Shown: positions 1-5,649 of the stretch, piece after piece
Layout of the letters: each line of letters begins with the position of its first letter
Numbering within the stretch: position 1 is the stretch's first letter
Origin: Bacteroidales bacterium UBA4073
GTDB taxonomy: Bacteria > Bacteroidota > Bacteroidia > Bacteroidales > Tenuifilaceae
NCBI GenBank assembly: GCA_002383425.1
Contig: DFYV01000148.1
Location: 5,078-15,298, forward strand
Length of the DNA: 10,221 nucleotides
Direction of reading: 5' to 3'
The notes under the pieces: model-generated
What the model was told of the DNA's origin: nothing
Seen by the model: only the letters and a program-made list of their open reading frames with translations
Databases searched by the model: none
Made by a program: the position numbers and the translations under genes

Positions 1-38
1 TCATTAAATTCGTGGTAGAACCATCTTTTTTACCCTTA

Positions 39-71
39 CAAAGGTACTTTAATCCAAAAAATCAGACTAAA
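39..71 (-). promoter_or_regulatory. Leftward promoter for a divergent gene beyond the window
   Basis: Read on the minus strand, 46-39 is TACCTTTG, an exact match to the Bacteroidota -7 box TAnnTTTG. A weak TTTAG at 71-67 lies 20 nt upstream and could serve as the -33 box. Transcription would begin near position 32 and run off the left edge. A minus-strand ATG lies at 4-2 and could start the divergent gene, but too little is visible to say what it is. Confidence 0.4.
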
Positions 72-83
72 CTTTTAAATCTA

Positions 84-115
84 ATTGCAATCTAAAGAAT
101 GTATTTGCATTTTTG
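84..115 (+). promoter_or_regulatory. Probable promoter of the M3-like peptidase gene
   Basis: ATTG at 84-87 and CATTTTTG at 108-115 (7 of 8 positions of TAnnTTTG) are 20 nt apart, the spacing expected for Bacteroidota -33/-7 promoters. Transcription would start near 122, leaving a leader of about 30 nt before the ATG at 152. Together with the leftward box at 39-46 this makes a compact divergent promoter region. Confidence 0.4.
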
Positions 116-151
116 TGAAGATTTCAACGTATAACACAAACCCAAACCATC

Positions 152-2203
152 ATGAGAAAAATATTTACATTACTAACCATTGCAACAACCATGCTTATGG
201 TACAATGCAAACAACCGGAACAGAAAGTTGATGTATCGCCTATAAGTGATGCATCAGTAAAAAAAATTACGGCAGAACTGGCAAAACAGCATGGTGATGC
301 CCAGAAGGATAGGATTGAACGTGGCGTAGCCCAGGTTGCCCTACTATGGCGTTCAACTGACGGAAGCGAGTCGGATTTTGAGCAGTTCTGCACCTCCCAA
401 TTTGTATCGGATGAGGCAACCCTCAACCAGCTCTTCAACAAGCTCTCGTATGGTTTTGAAATGCTTAACGGCTATTTTATTCTGCTGAGCAAGGAACTAA
501 TGAGGCCTTTACATTTAGATATGGGCCCGGTTACACAAATCGACGAGCTATTCGGTTCCTACAATGCAGCTGCACACCTAACCGAAGATCTGTACGCAAA
601 TAAGATTGCTTTTATCACATCGCTTAATTTCCCTTATTACACCCTGAAAGAGAAAACCGAGATGGGTGAAAAATGGAGTCGCCAGCAGTGGGCTTATGCA
701 CGCATGGGCGATATGTTCACCAGTCGTGTTCCCGCCCAGCTCATCCAGAACTTCTCAACAGTTAACACAAACGCCGATACCTATATCAGCGAGTATAACA
801 TTTACATGGGCAATCTGGTAAACGATGAGGGTCAAACCATGTTCCCAGCCGACTTGAAGCTGATAACGCACTGGGGCCTTCGCGATGAGCTAAAATCGCA
901 CTATGCCAACAATGAAAATGGCCTTGCCCACCAGCAAATGATATACCAGGTGATGAAACGGATAATTGACCAGTCGATCCCACAGCAGGTCATCAACAGC
1001 AATGAGTATCAATGGAACCCATACACCAATAGCGTAACCAAGGAAGGGAAAGATGTTCAGGTAACCCCCGAACCTAACACGCGGTACCAGCATGTAATAA
1101 ACCAGTTTAAGGCTTTAAAAGCCATAGATAAGTTTACCCCTAAAATGCCAACCTTCATTCAACGTAAATTTGAGGGAGAGTATGAACTTCCTGTCGATGA
1201 GGTGGAGCAGCTGTTTATTGATTTAGTTTCGTCGAAAGAGGTACGCGAAACCGGCAAGTTAATAAGCAAACGGCTGGGCCGTCCACTTCAACCCTTCGAC
1301 ATCTGGTACGATGGATTTAAAGCACGTAGCGGCATTCCCGCCGAAAAGCTCGATGCCATAACCATCAAACGCTTCCCCAACGCTGAAGCCTTTGAAAAAG
1401 AGCTAACTAACATACTTACATCACTTGGTTGGACCAAGGAAAAAGCAAATTTTATAGCCGAAAGGGTTAAAGTTGAAGCTGCACGAGGCTCAGGCCATGC
1501 CTGGGGGGCCGAAATGCGCAAGGATGTTGCCCTACTACGTACCAGGGTTCCTGCTACGGGGATGAATTACAAAGGGTTTAACATTGCCATGCATGAGTTT
1601 GGCCACAACGTGGAACAGACCATTACCCTGCACGATGTTGATTACTACATGATGCACGGAGTGCCAAACACCGCCTTTACCGAGGCATTGGCATTCGTGT
1701 TCCAGAAACGCGACCTGGATGTTCTGGGAATAAAGGAGGTAAACCCCAACAAGGAATACCTTGAAACATTAGATAACCTATGGTCGTGCTACGAGATAAT
1801 GGGTGTATCGCTGGTTGATATCAACCTGTGGAAATGGCTTTACAGCAACCCCAACGCTACAGCCGAAGAGGTGCGAGATGCAACGCTCACCATTGCCCGC
1901 GATATCTGGAACAAGTACTACGCCGATGTCTTTGGCAGCACCGATGAACCAATACTGGCCATCTACTCCCACATGATCGATAACCCGCTATACCTTTCGG
2001 CATACCCCATTGGGCACCTCATCGATTTTCAGCTGGAAAAACAATTTCGCGGTCGCTCATTTTCCACGGAGGTCGAACGTATTTTTTCGCAGGGTCGTTT
2101 AGTGCCACAGCTGTGGCTTAAAAATGGTGTGGGTGAGCCGCTTTCGGTTACACCAATACTTGAAGCATCAGCTATTGCTGTTCAGAAACTCTCCGAAAAT
2201 TAG
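152..2203 (+). CDS. Lipoprotein zinc metallopeptidase, M3-like gluzincin
   Basis: The 683-residue product is probably an envelope-anchored metallopeptidase acting on peptides. Residues 1-18 form a basic and hydrophobic signal, followed by a lipobox-like LMVQC with Cys19 as the acylated residue; Gln at -1 is unusual. The zinc signature is H481-E-F-G-H485, with E511 in TEALAF 26 residues downstream as the likely third ligand. That spacing fits the M3 and related clan MA(E) peptidases. A C-terminal Y614/Y618/H622 cluster (YLSAYPIGH) resembles the tyrosine-rich substrate-binding region of M3 enzymes. The long, mostly helical N-terminal region of about 450 residues also fits that fold. The usual M3 third-ligand context (E-x-PSQ) is absent, so the protein is divergent and I give no gene symbol. 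The start is the first ATG, giving a complete signal peptide; no Shine-Dalgarno is visible, as is normal in this phylum. It is transcribed alone and ends at the terminator at 2225. Metallopeptidase: confident; M3 relationship: moderate. Confidence 0.8.
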   Translation: MRKIFTLLTIATTMLMVQCKQPEQKVDVSPISDASVKKITAELAKQHGDAQKDRIERGVAQVALLWRSTDGSESDFEQFCTSQFVSDEATLNQLFNKLSYGFEMLNGYFILLSKELMRPLHLDMGPVTQIDELFGSYNAAAHLTEDLYANKIAFITSLNFPYYTLKEKTEMGEKWSRQQWAYARMGDMFTSRVPAQLIQNFSTVNTNADTYISEYNIYMGNLVNDEGQTMFPADLKLITHWGLRDELKSHYANNENGLAHQQMIYQVMKRIIDQSIPQQVINSNEYQWNPYTNSVTKEGKDVQVTPEPNTRYQHVINQFKALKAIDKFTPKMPTFIQRKFEGEYELPVDEVEQLFIDLVSSKEVRETGKLISKRLGRPLQPFDIWYDGFKARSGIPAEKLDAITIKRFPNAEAFEKELTNILTSLGWTKEKANFIAERVKVEAARGSGHAWGAEMRKDVALLRTRVPATGMNYKGFNIAMHEFGHNVEQTITLHDVDYYMMHGVPNTAFTEALAFVFQKRDLDVLGIKEVNPNKEYLETLDNLWSCYEIMGVSLVDINLWKWLYSNPNATAEEVRDATLTIARDIWNKYYADVFGSTDEPILAIYSHMIDNPLYLSAYPIGHLIDFQLEKQFRGRSFSTEVERIFSQGRLVPQLWLKNGVGEPLSVTPILEASAIAVQKLSEN

Positions 2204-2224
2204 CAGCTATAAGCAATGGAATTT

Positions 2225-2252
2225 AAAGCCGTCCTGGGAAGGGCGGCTTTTT
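2225..2252 (+). terminator. Intrinsic terminator of the M3-like peptidase gene
   Basis: The arms AAAGCCGTCC (2225-2234) and GGGCGGCTTT (2241-2250) pair over 10 bp with one G-U pair and a 6-nt loop (TGGGAA). The T-run starts in the 3' arm and continues through 2252, with a second T-rich stretch to 2260. It begins 21 nt after the stop codon and insulates the gene from the convergent MFS gene. Confidence 0.85.
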
Positions 2253-2340
2253 AATTTTTTATGAAAGTAAATCCATTTATAAATCAATATATTCACCATA
2301 CAACACGGGCAAACCCGATAAGAATTGTATTGAATAATTC

Positions 2341-3606
2341 CTATTTTTCTGAAGCCATAACGGCTTTTGAAATAATCCTAAGCTTTGTGCTAAAAAAGCC
2401 AACAGCCACCAGGCAAAGCAATCCTGATATTGCAAGGGTAACCTGAACGCCAATAGACGGACTAATTGACCCAAGTAGTAAACTTCCCAGCGGCGTAAGA
2501 CCCATAAACGATAGGCCGTAAAGAGCAACCACCCTACCCCGCTTATCCTCATCAACAATATGCTGTAAGAGAGTATTTGCAGCAGCAAACTGAACAATCA
2601 TCCCAAAGCCAGTAAAGAAAATAACCAGAAGCGATACGGTCAAAACGTTTGAGAGCGAAAATAGGAATAATCCAAAGCCAAACATTGTTGAGGAAAGAAG
2701 AACAATTTTAGGTAACCCTCGAATACCTTTGCGTGAGGCCAAGAAAAAAGCGCCAACCAACGCTCCTGCCCCAAGTGCACCTGTTAAAAAACCCAGTAGC
2801 TGAGAATCGCCATGAAGTATATCGCGGGCAAAAACAGGAAGGAAAACCTGAAAGGGTAAGCCAATAAATCCGATAGACGCTATAAGCAAAAGTAGATACC
2901 TAATTGTTGTGTTTTGGTATGAGTACTGCAAACCCTCAGCCAATTCCTGCAAGATAGAACCTTTACGGTGATGAAGATTTAAGGGTTTTACCCTCATGTA
3001 TATCAGCGATGTTATAACAGCCAAAAAGCTAAACCCATTTATTACAAAACACCATCCCTCATCTAACCATGCTATAATAAGACCACCAATGGTAGGCCCA
3101 ATAAAACGCGCAGAATTTATTAACGTGGAGTTTAAAGCTATGGCGTTTTGCAGCAAATTCTTATCTCCAACCATTTCTATCAAAAATGCATGACGAAAGG
3201 GGGTATCAAAGGCAAGTGCAACCCCATTAATTGCAGCAATAAGGATGATGTGCCAAATTTGGATGTCCCCGGTAAAATATAGCAGCGCAAGGGTAAAAGC
3301 CATCACCATTGACAAAACCTGTGAACCAATCAAAACCATCCTACGGTTAACCCTATCGGCATAAACACCAGCAATGGGAGTAAGAAAAAACGATGGTATT
3401 TGACCGGCAAAACCTATTACTCCCAATAAGAAAGGAGAATTAGTCAACCTATATATCAACCACCCAAGAGCTAAGTTTTGAATATATGTCCCCATGAGCG
3501 AAACAATTTGCCCATAAAAGAACAACCTAAAATTATGGCTCTTTAAAGCCCTAAAGGTAAAGCCAACACGGTTAAAGTATGAACGTATATCGATGTACCT
3601 AAACAT
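2341..3606 (-). CDS. MFS transporter, DHA3/EntS-like efflux permease
   Basis: This 421-residue inner-membrane protein has the length and hydrophobic pattern of a 12-helix major facilitator transporter. After a short amphipathic N terminus, residues 25-50 give TM1. The loop between TM2 and TM3 carries motif A as G80-V-Y-A-D84-R85-V-N-R88-R89. Helix 5 has the glycine-rich ARFIGPTIGG, typical of proton-coupled antiporters. A basic central loop near residue 210 (MRVKPLNLHHRKGS) separates the two halves, and a second motif-A-like segment (SRKGIRG) follows in the C half. The layout fits the MFS_3 / enterobactin-exporter-like group, which exports siderophores or drugs; the substrate cannot be told from sequence. 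The gene converges on the metallopeptidase gene and lies downstream, on the same strand, of a decayed PAP2 gene. No convincing promoter or Shine-Dalgarno was found; the start is the first ATG of the frame. The last 20 residues are hydrophilic. Confidence 0.9.
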   Translation of the reverse strand: MFRYIDIRSYFNRVGFTFRALKSHNFRLFFYGQIVSLMGTYIQNLALGWLIYRLTNSPFLLGVIGFAGQIPSFFLTPIAGVYADRVNRRMVLIGSQVLSMVMAFTLALLYFTGDIQIWHIILIAAINGVALAFDTPFRHAFLIEMVGDKNLLQNAIALNSTLINSARFIGPTIGGLIIAWLDEGWCFVINGFSFLAVITSLIYMRVKPLNLHHRKGSILQELAEGLQYSYQNTTIRYLLLLIASIGFIGLPFQVFLPVFARDILHGDSQLLGFLTGALGAGALVGAFFLASRKGIRGLPKIVLLSSTMFGFGLFLFSLSNVLTVSLLVIFFTGFGMIVQFAAANTLLQHIVDEDKRGRVVALYGLSFMGLTPLGSLLLGSISPSIGVQVTLAISGLLCLVAVGFFSTKLRIISKAVMASEK

Positions 3607-3669
3607 TTGTTAAAATTGTAAATTCTCCACTAAATCTAACACTTCACTACTTCCGCCATACAGATAAAA

Positions 3670-4009
3670 CTAGACACGCCTTTGACTTCCCCCTGTATAT
3701 GAAAGTTTAATACGCTTGTAGGTATAGTCCGATAATTTCGGGTCAAGAATCACAATACCAGCAACACCAATTACATCGGTTAGCCATTGCTTACTGTTTA
3801 TAACCCCTGCAAAACCAACCGCACTAGCAAAACATAGCCAACTATTCCTATTCACCCAAAAAGCCAGTGCAGTGTGCCTCGAAGGGAATGCTGCGCTGCT
3901 GTCGGACCCCCATGAATAATTTGGATAAACTTATCTTCCATTTAAGGCTGTTGGTTAAACCTGTCAATACATAAATGATTTTAGCAATAAACCATTGAAA
4001 ATTTATAAG
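3670..4009 (-). pseudogene. Remnant of a PAP2-family membrane phosphatase
   Basis: Read on the minus strand, two frames together resemble the C-terminal part of a PAP2 (type 2 phosphatidic acid phosphatase) protein. The upstream piece (about 4009-3932) contains LTNSLKWKI, like the TxxLKYxxxRxRP entry to motif 1. A frameshift near 3922-3934, next to an in-frame stop at 3933-3931, leads into PNYSWGSDSSAAFPSRHTA. This corresponds to the motif 2 consensus SFPSGHTA with Gly replaced by Arg (codon 3877-3879). About 15-20 residues then appear deleted. The motif 3 region follows as GVINSKQWLTDVIG, where the family normally has R-V-x-N-x-x-H-W-x-x-D. The Arg has become Gly (3805-3807) and the catalytic His has become Gln (3787-3789). 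The frame ends at 3672-3670. Frameshift, deletion and loss of catalytic residues together indicate a dead gene. The family call rests on motif order read by eye. Confidence 0.65.
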
Positions 4010-4141
4010 CTACCGGAAGATATAAACTCTTGCCTTTCAAAATCCTTTATATCGTTACGCAAATTTAAATCTTACTACTGTCTTAATATCAATATAAATG
4101 AAATTTAACTTTTACATGAAACAATATAGATATATAAACTC

Positions 4142-4149
4142 TATCTTTG
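4142..4149 (+). promoter_or_regulatory. -7 box for the mgsA operon
   Basis: TATCTTTG exactly matches the Bacteroidota -7 consensus TAnnTTTG. No good -33 TTG lies at the expected distance; only AT-rich sequence is there. The transcript would start near 4156, about 17 nt before the GTG at 4173. This rules against an upstream ATG at 4098 as the start of mgsA. Confidence 0.5.
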
Positions 4150-4172
4150 TTCTGATTTTAAAAAAGGAAGAG

Positions 4173-4637
4173 GTGAACAAACGCAAAACAATTGCATTGG
4201 TTGCACACGATAACCGCAAACGTGACCTTGTAGAATGGGTGGAATGGAACTGGGAAAAGCTGCTAAACCATAAGCTTATTTGCACTGGTACCACAGGGCG
4301 TTTGGTTGAGGAAGCCCTTACAAAAATGAACAACGATGCAGGCAACCATCTTCAAATCAGCCGGTTAAAGTCCGGGCCACTGGGAGGCGACCAGCAACTT
4401 GGAGCACACATAGCCGAAGGGAAAATTGACATCCTGATATTTTTCTGGGACCCCATGGAGGCTCAACCCCATGATGTGGATGTAAAAGCATTGTTACGTA
4501 TTGCTACGGTTTACAACATACCAACGGCCACCAATCGCTCCACAGCCGATTTCCTTATCAGCTCCCCTCTTATAGATCAGGAGTACACCCCTAAATTGAA
4601 GGATTACAGCCAGTACATAAATAGAAATGTTTACTAA
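4173..4637 (+). CDS. mgsA: Methylglyoxal synthase
   Basis: This cytosolic enzyme converts dihydroxyacetone phosphate to methylglyoxal and phosphate, a bypass of lower glycolysis used when phosphate is short or sugar phosphates pile up. Starting at GTG 4173 gives 154 residues, close to the 152 of E. coli MgsA. Conserved features are IALVAHD (H12), the phosphate-binding TGTTG (38-42), SGPLGGDQQ with catalytic D73, FFWDP (D93) and PHDVDVKAL (H100, D103). These correspond to E. coli H19, D71, D91, H98 and D101. The frame is open back to an ATG at 4098. However, the 25 extra residues do not look like the family, and an exact -7 box at 4142-4149 lies inside that extension. AGGAAG just before the GTG is a plausible ribosome site, though close. 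The gene is followed after 17 nt by a coiled-coil gene, probably in one operon. All active-site residues are present, so it should be functional. Confidence 0.95.
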   Translation: MNKRKTIALVAHDNRKRDLVEWVEWNWEKLLNHKLICTGTTGRLVEEALTKMNNDAGNHLQISRLKSGPLGGDQQLGAHIAEGKIDILIFFWDPMEAQPHDVDVKALLRIATVYNIPTATNRSTADFLISSPLIDQEYTPKLKDYSQYINRNVY

Positions 4638-4654
4638 ATCTAAAAATTACAGCC

Positions 4655-4939
4655 ATGGAACGTAACGAATATCGCGAAAACGTAAAAAAGTCAATTGACG
4701 ACATCTTCGACCAAATTGAAGTTCTAAAAACCAAAGCCGATAACGCATCGGAAAAGGTTAAGCAGGAGTATAACCAAAAAATTAAAGAACTTGAATCGCT
4801 ACGCGATCAGATGGAAAACAAACTCGATGAGCTTACCAATGCAGCCGATAGCAAGTGGGACGATGTAAAGGAAACGGTAAATTCGAGCCTCGAATCGTTC
4901 AAGGAAGGTTTCAAAAAGTTAGGTTCACTTTTCGATTAA
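4655..4939 (+). CDS. Small coiled-coil protein, hypothetical
   Basis: This 94-residue, highly charged protein has no signal peptide or membrane segment. Residues 5-60 show heptad-like spacing of Ile, Leu and Met among Lys, Glu and Asp (IDDIFDQIEVLKTK, then IKELESLRDQMENKLDEL), so a long helical coiled coil is likely. The C terminus (residues 67-94) is an amphipathic helix with WDDVKE, LESFKEGF and KKLGSLF, which could dimerise or touch a membrane. The pattern recalls small apolipoprotein-like or stress-induced coiled-coil proteins found across bacteria, but I do not recognise a specific family. It begins 17 nt after the mgsA stop codon and should be co-transcribed. Its stop codon overlaps the start of the open frame of the next small membrane protein. 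That the product is real is likely from composition and spacing; its function is unknown. Confidence 0.8.
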   Translation: MERNEYRENVKKSIDDIFDQIEVLKTKADNASEKVKQEYNQKIKELESLRDQMENKLDELTNAADSKWDDVKETVNSSLESFKEGFKKLGSLFD

Positions 4940-5147
4940 CAAATCGCCTTACATAGAATTACATGAACTTTCCCTAATTGTAGGGATAGTGTTATTGTTT
5001 ATTGCCTGGTTGTTTGTTTTTATTGATATTTTACGTAACAGGTTTCCAAACAGGAACATGTGGATTATTTACTGCATTACCATACCCCCACTAACGGTGC
5101 TTGTTTACCCATTAATAAGAAACAAACTCTTAAAAGTAAAAAAATAG
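4935..5147 (+). CDS. Small two-TM protein, PLDc_N-like, non-standard start
   Basis: This frame of up to 70 codons encodes two membrane helices, LSLIVGIVLLFIAWLFVFI (residues 12-30) and MWIIYCITIPPLTVLVYPLI (42-61), joined by a short basic loop DILRNRFPNRN. The second helix has the aromatic start and PPLTVLVYPLI pattern of the PLDc_N / phospholipase D-nuclease N-terminal domain (W-x(n)-P-x-x-G-x-x-x-Y), with Thr at the usual Gly. Lysines close the protein, giving a positive-inside end. There is no ATG, GTG or TTG before the first helix. The frame opens at 4923, and ATT at 4935 overlaps the TAA of the coiled-coil gene (GATTAA), so coupled initiation at ATT, or at ATA 4953, is possible. GTG 4989 would remove part of helix 1. 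It could instead be a gene that has lost its start, or be reached by +1 frameshift from the upstream gene. The protein-like composition is clear; its expression is inferred. Confidence 0.6.
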   Translation: MNKSPYIELHELSLIVGIVLLFIAWLFVFIDILRNRFPNRNMWIIYCITIPPLTVLVYPLIRNKLLKVKK

Positions 5148-5230
5148 TTCATCAACTGCTCCTTACTATTGGTTCGATGTTCAAAATCAAGTTAAAAGGA
5201 TAAGACGAAGATGTTTCAAAACTCCCGCAC

Positions 5231-5272
5231 GAACAAAAAACAACCATTAATCATCAATCATCAATTGTAAAT
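5231..5272. repeat. Degenerate heptamer repeat tract, six units
   Basis: From 5231 the sequence reads in 7-nt steps: GAACAAA, AAACAAC, CATTAAT, CATCAAT, CATCAAT, TGTAAAT. Two units are identical and the rest are close variants. Similar unit types recur at 7839-7866 and 7876-7889. It is non-coding and leads directly into the outer arm of the palindromic element at 5276. The preceding stretch 5148-5230 shows nothing recognisable. Confidence 0.6.
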
Positions 5273-5275
5273 TCT

Positions 5276-5547
5276 GTAACTAATCAGTAACCATTCAGTT
5301 GCATACAACTTATACCGCCTATAACCGCAAAGACGCTAAGACGCTGAGAAATAAATAAATTTAATAATCACTTGTTGGATATAGTGATGCTTAAGCTGCC
5401 TTTATAAATATGAATTGCCCTTTAAACAGCTATTAGCTGATGCGGGACTATCAACATACTGTTAACAAAAGTGTAATTAAATTTAAAACCTTTGCGCCAT
5501 TGCGTCTTTGCGGTGAGTACTTATGTTTGTTAATACTGATTAGTTAC
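5276..5547. repeat. Nested imperfect palindromic element, about 270 bp
   Basis: The outer arms are a perfect 14-bp inverted repeat, GTAACTAATCAGTA (5276-5289) and its complement (5534-5547). Inside lies a second inverted repeat. ACCGCAAAGACGC (5324-5336) matches GCGTCTTTGCGGT (5502-5514) over 13 bp, and TAAATTTAAT (5356-5365) matches ATTAAATTTA (5476-5485) at nearly the same offset, so arms of about 40 nt pair imperfectly. The left arm also carries a tandem AAGACGCT (5330-5345). The interior of about 110 nt has small hairpins: ATCACT/AGTGAT (5367-5388) and CAGCT-ATT-AGCTG (near 5428-5440). No ORF is present. ACCGCAAAGACGC-type repeats are, to my recollection, widespread between genes in this phylum; a MITE-like or other dispersed element is the simplest reading. 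Confidence 0.65.
5499..5529 (+). promoter_or_regulatory. Probable promoter of the PAS histidine kinase
   Basis: TATGTTTG at 5522-5529 is an exact -7 match and ATTG at 5499-5502 lies 19 nt upstream as the -33 box. Initiation near 5536 would give a leader of about 115 nt that contains the stem-loop at 5572-5614. The promoter lies in the right half of the palindromic element, with its -33 box inside the inner arm. Confidence 0.5.
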
Positions 5548-5571
5548 TAAATTCTTAATACCACAAAAAAA

Positions 5572-5614
5572 AATTTAGTAAAAAGTTGATTTTTAATAAA
5601 ATTTTTACTAAATT
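5572..5614 (+). promoter_or_regulatory. 13-bp stem-loop or operator upstream of the kinase
   Basis: AATTTAGTAAAAA (5572-5584) and TTTTTACTAAATT (5602-5614) form a perfect 13-bp inverted repeat around a 17-nt AT-rich loop. The core TTACTAAATT also occurs as a direct copy at 5544-5553, so three copies of one 10-mer lie within 71 nt, just before the kinase ATG at 5650. As DNA this could be a binding site for a dimeric regulator; as RNA it would be a leader hairpin. The stem is almost all A-T, so RNA stability is modest. Confidence 0.5.
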
Positions 5615-5649
5615 ACAACACATTTATATCTGTATAGCTGAGAGTTACT

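Noticed and set aside
152..2203. Dipeptidyl peptidase III (M49), a similar-sized peptidase common in Bacteroidota
   Set aside because: M49 enzymes carry a six-residue HExxxH motif; here it is the five-residue HEFGH with an M3-like third-ligand spacing.
2306..2317. CGGG/CCCG hairpin as a terminator for the MFS gene
   Set aside because: The stem is only 4 bp and no T-run follows on the minus strand.
2261..2446. Small plus-strand open frame after the terminator
   Set aside because: Most of it lies opposite the 3' end of the MFS gene, there is no promoter after the terminator, and the protein has no recognisable features.
3631..3638. TAGATTTA on the minus strand as the MFS promoter
   Set aside because: It misses the final G of the -7 box and has no TTG at the right distance upstream.
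4655..5147. Programmed +1 frameshift joining the coiled-coil and PLDc_N-like frames
   Set aside because: The overlap (4923-4936) has short runs such as CTTTTC but no established slippery site or stimulatory structure that I can recognise. Kept only as an alternative to ATT initiation.
5276..5547. Insertion sequence or transposase gene in the palindromic element
   Set aside because: The interior is about 110 nt with no open frame, so it cannot encode a transposase; only a non-autonomous element is possible.
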